NCBI GenBank assembly: GCA_039414355.1
Contig: JBCDJN010000005.1
Span: forward strand, 1-64,000
DNA length: 64,000 nucleotides
Direction: 5' to 3'
From: JBCCQL01 sp039414355
GTDB taxonomy: Bacteria > Planctomycetota > Planctomycetia > Pirellulales > Lacipirellulaceae
Made by a program: the position numbers and the translations under genes. Within the stretch, counting starts at the first letter, position 1. Every line of letters begins with the position of its first letter. The notes below the pieces were generated by a model. The model made no database searches. It was not told the DNA's origin and saw only the letters and a list, made by a program, of their open reading frames with translations. Shown piece by piece: positions 16,267 through 25,049 of this stretch.

Positions 16267-16611
16267 ATGCCCGATTGGCTTCTCGACTCTGCCGGCGCTC
16301 CGACCTGGATGGAGCACGTCCCGCAGGTGGCGTTCTACCTCTGGATCGCCGCCTTCGGAGGTTGCGTCGGCAGCTTCTTCAACGTGGTGCTGTACCGCGT
16401 GCCGCGGGGCGAGGACATCGTCTGGCGGGGCAGCCACTGCCCGGAGTGCGATCACCCGATCCGCGGCCGCCACAACCTGCCGGTCATCGGCTGGCTGCTG
16501 CTCCGCGGGCGGTGCTACGACTGCAAGGCGAATATCTCGCCCGTCTACCCCGCGATCGAGTTGGCATTCGCCCTGGCGTTTGCCGGCGTGGCTTGGTTGT
16601 TCGTTGGCTGA
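16267..16611 (+). CDS. Prepilin-peptidase N-terminal (DiS_P_DiS) domain protein lacking the protease domain
   Basis: The protein has 114 residues from ATG 16267. A membrane segment near residues 20-40 contains GCVGSFFNVVLYRVPRGE, followed by the zinc-finger-like pair SHCPECDHPI and GRCYDCKANI, and a second membrane segment at the end. This is the N-terminal domain of type IV prepilin peptidases (A24), which methylates and positions the prepilin, but the C-terminal GxGD aspartic protease domain is absent and the reading frame simply stops. Whether it has a partner in another locus is unknown. TAGACT (16256-16261) lies 5 nt before the ATG, so the mRNA may be leaderless. GTG 16252 is an alternative start. 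Confidence 0.82.
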   Translation: MPDWLLDSAGAPTWMEHVPQVAFYLWIAAFGGCVGSFFNVVLYRVPRGEDIVWRGSHCPECDHPIRGRHNLPVIGWLLLRGRCYDCKANISPVYPAIELAFALAFAGVAWLFVG

Positions 16612-16725
16612 TGCTCAGGCAACGGGCGCAAGCGGCCTCGGTTGGCGGTTGATAACGCCACCGTTTAGGCTTGGGGCCCTCGTCCAGTTCGCGTTCCGCA
16701 TTCCGCAATCAGAATTCTGCCATCG

Positions 16726-18111
16726 ATGCCCACCCTCACCTTCCACGGCGCCGCCCAAACCGTCACCGGGTCGAAGTACCTGCTCGAAGCCGGCGGCACA
16801 CGCATCCTGATCGACTGCGGCATGTTCCAGGGGCTCAAGCGACTGCGGGAGCTCAACTGGGCCGGCACGCCGTTCAAGGCGGGCGAGTTGGACGCGGTGC
16901 TGCTCACGCACGCCCACCTGGACCATGTGGGCTACCTGCCGCGGGTGGTGCGGGAGGGCTTCAACCGCCGCATCTTCTGCACGCCCGGCACGGCGAAGCT
17001 GGCCGAGGTGATCATGCTGGACTCGGCGAAGATCCAAGAGCAAGACGCCGACTACGCCAACCGCAAGGGGTTCTCCAAGCACAAGCCGGCGCTTCCGCTC
17101 TACGAGGGCAAAGACGTCATCGATACCGTCAAGCTGCTCCGCAACTGCGAGCGTGGCGAGTGGGTCAACGTTGCCGGGCCCTTCTACGCGAAGTTCCACG
17201 ACGCGGGCCACCTGCTTGGGTCGAACATGATCGAGGTCGAAGTTCGCGAGAGCGAGAAGACGACGCGCGTTCTGTTCTCCGGCGACGTCGGCCGGTACGA
17301 CAGCCCGCTGTACCACGACCCCTCGCCACCACCCGAGTGCGACTACCTGGTCTGCGAGAGCACGTACGGCAACCGCAACCATCCCGAGAGTGATCTGCTG
17401 CAGGCGCTGGCGGACGTTGTGCACCGGTCGATCGGCCGCGGCGGTGTGATGCTTATGGCGTCGTTCGCTGTGGGACGCGCGCAGCAGCTGGTGTATTTGC
17501 TGCAGGTTCTCAAGAGCGAAGGCCGCATCCCCGACCTGCCGATTTACATCGACAGCCCGATGGCGAGCACCGCGACCGACATCTACCGCGAGCACCGAGA
17601 AGACCACGACCTATCGGAAGGCGACCTCGACGGCGACCGACCCGTGCTGGGCGGGCCGGCCGTTCACCTGTGCCGCAGCGCCGACGAATCGAAGGCGCTC
17701 AATCACCTGACCGGCAACGCCATCATCATCGCTTCGAGCGGCATGATGACCGGCGGGCGGATCATCCATCACCTCAAGCGGCGGCTTTCGGACCCAAAGA
17801 CCACCATCGTCATGGGTGGTTACCAGGCAGTCGGCACGCGTGGCCGTCGGCTTGAAGAAGGCGCCGAGACGCTCCGCATGCACGGCCAAGACATCCCGGT
17901 GCGGGCGGCGATTGAGAAGGTGCCCGGCCTTTCCGGCCACGCCGACCGCGACGGCCTGCTCCGCTGGCTCGCCGACCTGCCGACGCCGAAGCGAGTGTTT
18001 TTGACGCATGGGGAACCCGACTCAGCGGAGGGCTTTGCGGAGACTCTGCGTGACGACCGAGGGTGGACCGTCGAGGTGCCCGAACTTGGCGAGGCGGTGG
18101 AATTGGAGTAA
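16726..18111 (+). CDS. MBL-fold beta-CASP nuclease, CPSF/RNase J-like
   Basis: The protein has 461 residues. The metallo-beta-lactamase half has the zinc motif LTHAHLDHVGYLP at about residues 62-74, FHDAGHLLGS and LFSGDVG. The beta-CASP insertion occupies about 210-350, and the C-terminal RMMBL segment contains VPGLSGHADRDGL and FLTHGEPDSAEG. This architecture is that of archaeal/bacterial CPSF-like RNA-processing nucleases rather than RNase J proper. It would be cytosolic and zinc-dependent and act on RNA 3' ends or 5' ends. The gene is monocistronic on the + strand between the prepilin-peptidase fragment and the SHD1 protein gene. Confidence 0.9.
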   Translation: MPTLTFHGAAQTVTGSKYLLEAGGTRILIDCGMFQGLKRLRELNWAGTPFKAGELDAVLLTHAHLDHVGYLPRVVREGFNRRIFCTPGTAKLAEVIMLDSAKIQEQDADYANRKGFSKHKPALPLYEGKDVIDTVKLLRNCERGEWVNVAGPFYAKFHDAGHLLGSNMIEVEVRESEKTTRVLFSGDVGRYDSPLYHDPSPPPECDYLVCESTYGNRNHPESDLLQALADVVHRSIGRGGVMLMASFAVGRAQQLVYLLQVLKSEGRIPDLPIYIDSPMASTATDIYREHREDHDLSEGDLDGDRPVLGGPAVHLCRSADESKALNHLTGNAIIIASSGMMTGGRIIHHLKRRLSDPKTTIVMGGYQAVGTRGRRLEEGAETLRMHGQDIPVRAAIEKVPGLSGHADRDGLLRWLADLPTPKRVFLTHGEPDSAEGFAETLRDDRGWTVEVPELGEAVELE

Positions 18112-18192
18112 GCTGTCCGAAAGTGTTTAACCGATCCTGCGTGGCCTGATACGGCTACGATCCCATCCGTTTCCGCTTCTGGTGAGGTGGTC

Positions 18193-19869
18193 ATGCGTGC
18201 TTGCCGGCTTGTAGTTGTTGCTCTCCTCTTGACCGCTTCGGCGTGTTCTGAAGCCGCGGCGCAGGTCATCTTGGAGCCAACCGACGACGCGCCCGAGTTT
18301 CGCATTACGAACCTTCGGCTTACGCGCGGCCGCGGGGGGCAGGCGAATCTGTCGGCCGACTACGTCCGCCTGCGCGAAGGGAACGGGCAGGTCTACCTCG
18401 CCGGAAAGACGCGTGGTGGGCCGATTACGATCACCAACGCCGCCCCCGGTGATTACAACCAACAGTCCGGCACGATTGAGCTGGAGTTCAGCAGCTTTGG
18501 CGGCCGTTTCGGTGGCCACTTTCCCACCCCATTCAGCTGGCGATCCGGGGGCGATAGCGGCGGAGGGACTTACGACTACGAACTGTATTTTGTGGTCCGG
18601 GCCGATTGGGCTGGGAGACACTACGGCAGCATGCTGGTTTCGAATCCGGCTCGGCTAGGAAATCCCGGGCCCGTAACCACCGCTCGCCCCTGGACCGACA
18701 AGGAGCGAGCCGCCTACGAGAAGAACAAGCTACGGGACATTCCACCGGAGAAGGCGCCAGACGGATACGTGGTGGTAAAGAAAGAGGATCCGCTAGTGCC
18801 CGGGATGCCGATCCGCGTGGCCTATTTCGGCGACTGGCGTGATGCGGAGTACCTTGCCGACGCCGACAGCGGCAAGGTCTCCATCCGGTTCACGAACCAG
18901 GAGTCAGCGACCACGGTCCGTCGTGAAAACTGGCTCGCCGCTAGGCCCGAAACGCTGAGCAAGGCGGCAAGCAACCCGTCTAGCTTCCAGCCCACCATCC
19001 GCGTGCTGCCCGGCGGCGCCGATGCGCTGCCGGACAACCTAGTGGCCATTCCCGGCGACCTGAGCTTGCCCCGGGGGACGCCGGTGCTTGAGCACTGGGG
19101 TTCCGACTGGGAAGTCCGCCACGTGGTCATGGACTATGGGTCCTTCGTAAAAGTCCTCGATCCGAGCACACGCGACTTCTTCGGCAAGAACGGCCATAAG
19201 GACTTTGAGACTCATTCGCGCAAGAAAGATCGCAACACGCTCGCGATTGACCGGCAGACTCTGCAAGACATGAACGACCCGGCCAAGGTCGCCTCGTTTG
19301 AGTCCAACCTCGTCTACCAGGGCAGCGGCTTTGATGACGACGAAGACGATGACGACCGCAGCTTTGGCGGCGGCATCGACGATTTTCACGTCCATGACCG
19401 CGATCGGCCCATCAAGATTGCGATACCGAAGCGTGCCGCGAAGGTGCCCGATGGCATCGACCTGCCCAAGGGCACGCTCGTCGCCTACTGCTGGGCGCGA
19501 AGGTGGGAGGCGGCGACGGTGGTGCGTGATGACGGCGACAAGGTTCTCGTCAAGGAGAAGGACTCGATCGTTGACATTGTCTTCCGGATGGACCGTGATC
19601 AACTGATCATCCAAACCAAGACGCTCGCCCCGCTCAAACGCGCGGTCCGCAACAACCTTGCTGACCTCAAGAAGACCCTCCGCACGTGGACCGATAAGTC
19701 GGGTCAGTTCAAGATCGAGGCCCGTTTCGTAGCGAAGAATGGTGACAAGGTCACCATTCAGACCGACGCCGGCCGCGAGATCACGCTGCCGCTGGCGAAG
19801 CTCAGCGCGGCCGACCAAGAGCTGCTGTCAGGCGTGGCCGACGAGGCGGAGAATCCCTTCGCGCAGTAG
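18193..19869 (+). CDS. Secreted SHD1-domain protein of unknown function
   Basis: The protein has 558 residues from ATG 18193, preceded by GGTGAGG. A Sec signal is clear at residues 1-25 (hydrophobic run ending ACSEAAAQ). There is an acidic cluster with eight D/E residues at about 381-388. The C-terminal 55 residues (RTWTDKSGQFKIEARFVAKN onward, ending in LPLAKLSAADQELL) match the SLA1 homology domain 1 that planctomycetes attach to exported proteins. Two internal segments of the form LPRGTPVLEHWGSDWEVRHV and LPKGTLVAYCWARRWEAATV are duplicated, suggesting a repeated small barrel. The function is not known; SHD1 is a peptide-binding module in eukaryotes. Confidence 0.82.
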   Translation: MRACRLVVVALLLTASACSEAAAQVILEPTDDAPEFRITNLRLTRGRGGQANLSADYVRLREGNGQVYLAGKTRGGPITITNAAPGDYNQQSGTIELEFSSFGGRFGGHFPTPFSWRSGGDSGGGTYDYELYFVVRADWAGRHYGSMLVSNPARLGNPGPVTTARPWTDKERAAYEKNKLRDIPPEKAPDGYVVVKKEDPLVPGMPIRVAYFGDWRDAEYLADADSGKVSIRFTNQESATTVRRENWLAARPETLSKAASNPSSFQPTIRVLPGGADALPDNLVAIPGDLSLPRGTPVLEHWGSDWEVRHVVMDYGSFVKVLDPSTRDFFGKNGHKDFETHSRKKDRNTLAIDRQTLQDMNDPAKVASFESNLVYQGSGFDDDEDDDDRSFGGGIDDFHVHDRDRPIKIAIPKRAAKVPDGIDLPKGTLVAYCWARRWEAATVVRDDGDKVLVKEKDSIVDIVFRMDRDQLIIQTKTLAPLKRAVRNNLADLKKTLRTWTDKSGQFKIEARFVAKNGDKVTIQTDAGREITLPLAKLSAADQELLSGVADEAENPFAQ

Positions 19870-19984
19870 CGTGGCCGACGAGGGCCGGCGAGGAAGCTGG
19901 GGTCCATGCGGGCGGCGGAAAAGGCTAAAACGCCTGGCGACGGGGACTTGCTTGTCCCCTGCCCCGAGCCCCCAGACCCGTCTC

Positions 19985-20860
19985 ATGCCGCAAGAATTCT
20001 CCCTCGACGCCCACCACGAGAACCTGCCCGACCGTGTCGAGGCCAATCGGCAGGCGATCATCAAGTCGCCCAGCTACGTGCTTGCTGAGCGCGACATGGA
20101 GTTCATGAAGGACGCGGAGATGCGGCCGGTCCGCATGCAGCTTGAGCTGCAGAAGACCGAGCTGCTGATGCGTCGCCAGGGCATCGAGTCGACGGTGGTT
20201 GTGTTCGGTGGCACACAGATCGTGCCCGAGGCCGAGGCGAAGTCGCGGCTGGCCGAAGCCGAAAAGCAGCTCGCCGCGAACCCAACCGACGCGAAAGCCA
20301 AGCGGCAGGTTGAACGCGCCGAGACCCGGCTCGGAAAGAGCCACTTCTACGACGAGTGCATGGAGTTCGCCAAGATCGTGTCGGGCCACTGCCAGCTCGA
20401 TGGCAAGTGCAAGTTTGTGGTCACCACCGGCGGCGGGCCGGGCATCATGGAGGCCGCCAACCGCGGCGCCTTCGACGTTGGCGCCAAGAGCATCGGACTG
20501 AACATCGAGCTGCCGCACGAGCAGGAGCCCAACCCGTACATCACGCCCGAGCTCTGCTTCCAGTTCCACTACTTCGCCATGCGGAAGTTCCACTTCATCC
20601 TGCGGGCGGCGGCGCTGGTGATCTTTCCGGGCGGCTTCGGCACGCTCGATGAGCTCTTCAACACCCTCTGCCTGCGGCAAACCAACCGCATGCAGGCCAT
20701 CCCGATCATCCTCTACGGCAAGGAGTACTGGGACTCCGTCATCGACTTCCAGCAACTGGCCGACGAGGGCGTGATTGCCGACGATCACCTCAAATTGATT
20801 GACTACGCCGACAAACCAGAGGAGGCTTGGAAGCTTATCGCCGACTTCCATGGTGTATGA
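19985..20860 (+). CDS. LOG family Rossmann-fold protein (TIGR00730-like)
   Basis: The protein has 291 residues from ATG 19985. The nucleotide-binding motif FVVTTGGGPGIMEAANRGA and the signature VIFPGGFGTLDELF are both intact. This family (LONELY GUY, cytokinin riboside 5'-monophosphate phosphoribohydrolase, or the related nucleotide 5'-monophosphate nucleosidase PpnN) cleaves the base from nucleoside monophosphates; older annotations call it lysine decarboxylase. An N-terminal helical region of about 100 residues, absent from short LOGs, includes a charged coiled segment near 80-110. The stop codon overlaps the next gene's ATG in an ATGA arrangement. Confidence 0.88.
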   Translation: MPQEFSLDAHHENLPDRVEANRQAIIKSPSYVLAERDMEFMKDAEMRPVRMQLELQKTELLMRRQGIESTVVVFGGTQIVPEAEAKSRLAEAEKQLAANPTDAKAKRQVERAETRLGKSHFYDECMEFAKIVSGHCQLDGKCKFVVTTGGGPGIMEAANRGAFDVGAKSIGLNIELPHEQEPNPYITPELCFQFHYFAMRKFHFILRAAALVIFPGGFGTLDELFNTLCLRQTNRMQAIPIILYGKEYWDSVIDFQQLADEGVIADDHLKLIDYADKPEEAWKLIADFHGV

Positions 20861-22173
20861 CTCCCCACTCCAAGATCCCGCGTAACCTGTTCATGTTGCA
20901 GCGTCCTGAGACCGAGACCGGCACCCTCACACCACGCGGCCGCCTCGCCGGCACGCGTTGGTTCTTGGCCTTGGCGGCCCTTTGCCTGATGGTTGCGCCG
21001 TCCGCAGTGGCGTCCACCGGCACGTTCATCGACCGCTGGGATGAGGACGACCTGCGGGTGTTCTCGTACAACGTTAACTGGGACAGCATCTTCGAGAGCT
21101 CAACCGACCGCTCGAAGTTCTTCCGACTGCTTGACGCTACGCAGCCTGATGTTGTGGCGTTGCAAGAGATCCGCGATTACTCCGAGTCTCAGGTCGCGGG
21201 CCTGCTCGACACCTTCGCGCCGCTTGGCGGGGGGCAAGGGTGGAACGTCTACCGCCGATCGACCAACGTCATCGCAAGCCCCTACCCGTTCCTGCTCACC
21301 ACCGGCGACGGCGGGCACGCCAACGCCCTGATCGACCTCCCCGACGAGACCTACTCCTCGGACTTCTTCCTGCTCAACGATCACCTGCCCTGCTGCTCCA
21401 ACGAGACCGGCCGTCAGTTTGAAGCGGACGCCATCGTTGACTGGATCCGGGACGCACGCGAGCAGACCGGCAACCGTGACACCTTCACGCTGCCGCCGGA
21501 GACGCCCTTCGCACTGGTGGGCGACTTCAATATCGTTGGCAGCGGGCAACCCCTGCAGACGCTGATCACCGGGCAAACGGTCTTCTTGGGGAACGATTCC
21601 CCGCCCGATTGGGACGGCACCTCGCTCACCGACGCCCGTCCGCTGCACAACGGGGGTGGCCCCGAAGAGTACACCTGGCGGAACGATTCCAGTTCGTTTG
21701 ATCCCGGCGTGCTCGATTACGTGCTCTACAGCGACTCGGTCTTGGAGACGGCCAACCGATTCGTCCTCAACACGACGACGATGAGTTCCGAAGACCGTGT
21801 CGCGGCGGGGCTCGAGTTTAACGACGTGGTTCTGAACCCGGTCTTTGGCACTTTCGATCACCTTCCCTTGGTGGTCGACTTCCGCCTGCTCGCCGAGCCC
21901 ACGCCGGGCGACTTCAACGGCGACTCGGTTGTCGACGCCGCCGACTACGATCTCTGGCGCGACACGTTCGGCCAGTCGGGCCAAGGGCTTGCCGCTGACG
22001 GCAACGGCGACGAAGTGGTCGACTCCGCCGACTTCACCATCTGGCGGGACGCGGTCGCCGGCGGAAGCACCGCCAACGCTGCGCCGGAACCGCAGACGCT
22101 TATGCTTGCGATCGCGGCGATTGCTTTTCCGTGGCGAGCCTCTAGAACACGGCATGCTTGCCACCGCACTTGA
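20857..22173 (+). CDS. Secreted endonuclease/exonuclease/phosphatase with dockerin-like repeats and PEP-CTERM-like tail
   Basis: The protein has 438 residues if started at ATG 20857, which overlaps the preceding stop; ATG 20893 is a good alternative that leaves the signal sequence intact. The hydrophobic signal is FLALAALCLMVAPSAVAS. The EEP fold shows catalytic blocks YNVNW, ALQEIRD, GDFNIVGSG and FDHLPLVVDF. From about residue 351 come two calcium-loop-like dockerin units (GDFNGDSVVDAADYDLWRD and DGNGDEVVDSADFTIWRD), and the C-terminus is APEPQ followed by a hydrophobic stretch and an Arg-rich end. In planctomycetes such tails mark exported, possibly exosortase-processed proteins. It is likely an extracellular DNase or phosphodiesterase. 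Confidence 0.85.
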   Translation: MTPHSKIPRNLFMLQRPETETGTLTPRGRLAGTRWFLALAALCLMVAPSAVASTGTFIDRWDEDDLRVFSYNVNWDSIFESSTDRSKFFRLLDATQPDVVALQEIRDYSESQVAGLLDTFAPLGGGQGWNVYRRSTNVIASPYPFLLTTGDGGHANALIDLPDETYSSDFFLLNDHLPCCSNETGRQFEADAIVDWIRDAREQTGNRDTFTLPPETPFALVGDFNIVGSGQPLQTLITGQTVFLGNDSPPDWDGTSLTDARPLHNGGGPEEYTWRNDSSSFDPGVLDYVLYSDSVLETANRFVLNTTTMSSEDRVAAGLEFNDVVLNPVFGTFDHLPLVVDFRLLAEPTPGDFNGDSVVDAADYDLWRDTFGQSGQGLAADGNGDEVVDSADFTIWRDAVAGGSTANAAPEPQTLMLAIAAIAFPWRASRTRHACHRT

Positions 22174-22930
22174 TGCCGACACCGCGCCCGCCGTCCTCGT
22201 AACCGGCGGCGCGAAGCGGGTAGGCCGGGCGGTCTGCTTGGACCTGGCACGCCGTGGTTGGCGGGTGGCGGTGCACGCCAACACGTCGCTTGACGCGGCT
22301 CAGCAGCTTGCCGGTGATATCAACGACGCGGGCGGCGAGGCCATCGCTCTGGGCGCGGACCTGCGGGACGAAGGGGCAGCCCGATCCGTCGTCGATCGGG
22401 CGGCGAGGCATTTCGAGCGGCTCGACGGGCTGGTCAATTCTGCCGCCGTCTGGTCGCCGGCGCCGCTCGACGCGGTGGGCGCCGATGACCTGCGGAGGTT
22501 CTTCGACGTGAACGTGGTGGGTTCCTTCGTCTGCTCGCAACAGGCGGGACTGATCATGGCGGAACAAGCCAGCGGCGGCGCGATCATCAACTTCGGCGAC
22601 GCCGCCGCCCAGCGGCCGCAGGCGGAGTACGCCGCGTACCATCCCTCGAAGGGCGCGATTGACGTGATGACGCGCTCGCTGGCCGTGGAGCTCGCCGGCC
22701 GCAACCGCCGCGTGCGGGTCAACGCCGTCCTGCCGGGCCCGGTGTTGGTGGACGGCGACGAACCGGCCGAACGCGTCCGGCAAGTCACCACCGGCCCGCT
22801 CCTCTCCGAGCCCGGCCACGCCGACCACTTGGCCCACGCCGTGGCGTTCTTGCTGGAGAACCCCTTCGTCACTGGCGTTTGCCTGCCGGTTGAGGGCGGG
22901 CGGCGGCTGGCGGGCGGTTGGCAGAGCTAG
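22154..22930 (+). CDS. Short-chain dehydrogenase/reductase, FolM/pteridine reductase-like
   Basis: The protein has 258 residues from ATG 22154, overlapping the end of the nuclease gene by 20 nt in another frame. The N-terminal cofactor motif is VLVTGGAKRVGRAV, where the Arg after Lys is typical of NADPH-using pteridine reductases. The catalytic Tyr/Lys are in YHPSK (about residues 160-164). The usual catalytic Ser region reads IINFGDAAAQ, with Gly-Asp in place of the common Ser, a variation also found in pteridine reductases. The substrate is uncertain; a dihydropteridine or a generic ketone reductase role is possible. A TAGAAC box lies 5 nt upstream of the ATG. Confidence 0.82.
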   Translation: MLATALDADTAPAVLVTGGAKRVGRAVCLDLARRGWRVAVHANTSLDAAQQLAGDINDAGGEAIALGADLRDEGAARSVVDRAARHFERLDGLVNSAAVWSPAPLDAVGADDLRRFFDVNVVGSFVCSQQAGLIMAEQASGGAIINFGDAAAQRPQAEYAAYHPSKGAIDVMTRSLAVELAGRNRRVRVNAVLPGPVLVDGDEPAERVRQVTTGPLLSEPGHADHLAHAVAFLLENPFVTGVCLPVEGGRRLAGGWQS

Positions 22931-22970
22931 CGGACTCGCCGCATCCGCCGCGTCCGCGTAGCATGGCGGG

Positions 22971-23951
22971 ATGAGCTCACTGTGGCCCGCCGCAGGCTTC
23001 GCCCTCCTTGTTGGGGTCGCCTCACCGATCGCAACCGCCGAGAACCCGCTCGATGCCGATCGGGCGATGGGCTATCTGGAGCAGGTCTGCGAGATCGGTC
23101 CGCGGATGTCCGGCAGCGACGGGATGCGTCAGCAGATCGCCCTGCTGACCGAGCACTTCGAGTCCCTCGGTGGCGAACTGGAGGAGCAGAACTTCCCCGC
23201 GCGGCACCCGCTCAATGGCACGCGCGTGGAGATGACCAACCTAATCGTGCGGTACCGTCCAGACGTACGGCGCCGCATCCTCATCTGCTGCCATTACGAC
23301 ACCCGCCCGCTGCCTGACCGAGACCCCAACCCCGAGGCTCGCCGCAACGGCACGTTCATCGGCGCCAACGACGGCGGCAGCGGCGTGGCGGTGCTGATGG
23401 AGCTGGCGCACCTCATGCCGCAGCTTACCGGCGGCATCGGCGTGGACCTGGTGATGTTCGATGGCGAAGAGCTGGTCTACCGGGACTCCAGCATGTTTGG
23501 CCGTCGGGGCGACCCGTATTTCCTCGGCAGCAAGTACTTCGCCCGGGCCTACAAGGCCCGCAAAAAGAAATACGCCTACCAGTGGGGCGTGCTGCTGGAC
23601 ATGGTGGGCGACGCTGACCTGCGGCTCCGCTACGACAGGAGCAGCTGGAACTGGCGAGACACCCGGCCGCTGGTCAAGCAGATTTGGGCGACCGCCGAGA
23701 AGCTGGGCGTCGACGAGTTCCAGCCGCGGCTGATGTCCCGCATCGTGCAGGACGACCACCTGCCGCTGCACAACGAAGGCGGCATCCGCTGCATCGACAT
23801 CATCGACTTCGACTACCCGTACTGGCACACCGAGCAGGACGTGCCCGCCAACTGCTCCGGCGAATCGCTGGCCAAGGTCGGCTGGGTGGTTTGGGAGTGG
23901 CTCCGAGGGCTCGACGCGAAGTACGCACCCAAGTCCGGGGGCAGTCGATGA
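22971..23951 (+). CDS. Exported M28-family zinc hydrolase, glutaminyl-peptide cyclotransferase-like
   Basis: The protein has 326 residues with a Sec signal at 1-23. The single-zinc M28 core is visible: CCHYDTRP, FIGANDGGSG, LVMFDGEELV, LLDMVGDADL, QDDHLPLHN, and a terminal YWHTEQD. The combination of IDIIDFDYPYWHTEQD with a single GANDGGSGVAVLMELA block is closer to glutaminyl cyclases, which form N-terminal pyroglutamate on exported proteins, than to the two-zinc aminopeptidases. Both activities remain possible. The following small membrane protein starts in the ATGA of this gene's stop, so they are translationally coupled. Confidence 0.85.
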   Translation: MSSLWPAAGFALLVGVASPIATAENPLDADRAMGYLEQVCEIGPRMSGSDGMRQQIALLTEHFESLGGELEEQNFPARHPLNGTRVEMTNLIVRYRPDVRRRILICCHYDTRPLPDRDPNPEARRNGTFIGANDGGSGVAVLMELAHLMPQLTGGIGVDLVMFDGEELVYRDSSMFGRRGDPYFLGSKYFARAYKARKKKYAYQWGVLLDMVGDADLRLRYDRSSWNWRDTRPLVKQIWATAEKLGVDEFQPRLMSRIVQDDHLPLHNEGGIRCIDIIDFDYPYWHTEQDVPANCSGESLAKVGWVVWEWLRGLDAKYAPKSGGSR

Positions 23952-24367
23952 TCGCCACTTCGGTTGCCTCGCTCGCCATCGTTGGGCTGGCGGGCGTGTT
24001 GATTGACAGCCATCGGCGGGCTTGGCAAAGGTTCATCGCCGGTGAAGATCAGGCGCTGGACGCCGCCGATGGCCGCGCTCGACGCTACGCTCAGCAGATG
24101 TTCAGTCGCCGGATGGCCGCGAGTTCAACCCTGGCGGTGGCAGGCATGCTGATTGCCGTCCGGCCGTTGGTGCCCATGCAGGCGGGCTGGATGGTCGTCT
24201 ACCTGTCGCTGCTGGTAGGCTCGTGCTTGATCGTTGTGGTGCTGGGCGTGGCCGACGCGGTGGCGACTTCGCGGTACTATCGGCGGTCGCGCCGCCGCGA
24301 AGTGCAAACCGCCCAGAAGCTCACCGAGGCGCTCGAGGACGCCCGCCGCGGCGCCGACGAGTCTTAG
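23948..24367 (+). CDS. Small membrane protein, unknown function
   Basis: The protein has 139 residues. Three hydrophobic segments are visible: about residues 3-18, 59-75 and 80-103. A charged loop (RARRYAQQMFSRR) lies between the first and second, and the C-terminal tail of about 30 residues is strongly charged (RYYRRSRRREVQTAQK). No known domain was recognised. The ATG overlaps the stop of the glutaminyl-cyclase-like gene, and the next membrane-protein gene follows after 31 nt, so the three genes form one unit. The role may be linked to the exported enzyme, but nothing in the sequence proves this. Confidence 0.72.
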   Translation: MIATSVASLAIVGLAGVLIDSHRRAWQRFIAGEDQALDAADGRARRYAQQMFSRRMAASSTLAVAGMLIAVRPLVPMQAGWMVVYLSLLVGSCLIVVVLGVADAVATSRYYRRSRRREVQTAQKLTEALEDARRGADES

Positions 24368-24398
24368 CCCGCCCCAAGCCCGAACCTCCGCCGAGCCG

Positions 24399-25049
24399 AT
24401 GGACCCCCTCCGCTGCGCGATCGCATGCGTCCCACTGGCCGCCTATCTGTTGCTGCTTGGCGTGGTGAACCTGCGTCGCCGCCCTTTGATTACCTCGGGC
24501 TCGGCAGACCTGGCGGCGCTTGGCGTTGCGCTTACCGGCTTTGTCTTCGTGGGACCGATTGAGCTCTTCCGCCCGCAGGACCTCACGGGGGAGCTAGGCA
24601 ACGGGGTCTGGCTGTTCTGGGTCGTTTTCTACTGGACCAGCGTGGCGCTGGCCGTGCTGGTGATCCGCCCGCGGCTGGTGGTCTACAACGCGAGCCTGGA
24701 GCAGCTCCGCCCGGTGGTGGCGGAGGCGGCGGGGCAGGTGGACCCGGATGCCCGTTGGGCGGGCGACAGCCTGGTTCTGCCGCGGCTTGGTGTCCAGGCT
24801 CACCTAGAGTCGTTCGGCCTGATGCGGAACACGTCGCTGGTGGCCACCGGCAGCGTGCAGGACCTGGACGGTTGGCGGAAACTCCGCCGGGTGTTGCAGC
24901 GGACGGCCGACGGCCTGACCGTGGCGCCCAACCCGCGTTCGGTGAGTTTCCTGCTGGTCGGCTCGGCCATGATGGCGTTCTCCGTCGGCTACCTGGTGTC
25001 CGACCCCGTGGACGTGGCGAAGGCGGTGACCGAGGTCTTCGCGTTCTAG
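24399..25049 (+). CDS. Membrane protein, unknown function
   Basis: The protein has 216 residues. Hydrophobic segments are at about residues 8-25, 37-53, 68-88 and 185-200; between the last two lies a soluble segment of about 95 residues with GDSLVLPRLGVQAHLESFG. No family was recognised. The gene is downstream of the two preceding + strand genes and its last four bases overlap the convergent mddA-like gene. Codon use and GC content look like the neighbours. It could form an envelope complex with the 139-residue protein, but this is a guess from position only. Confidence 0.72.
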   Translation: MDPLRCAIACVPLAAYLLLLGVVNLRRRPLITSGSADLAALGVALTGFVFVGPIELFRPQDLTGELGNGVWLFWVVFYWTSVALAVLVIRPRLVVYNASLEQLRPVVAEAAGQVDPDARWAGDSLVLPRLGVQAHLESFGLMRNTSLVATGSVQDLDGWRKLRRVLQRTADGLTVAPNPRSVSFLLVGSAMMAFSVGYLVSDPVDVAKAVTEVFAF

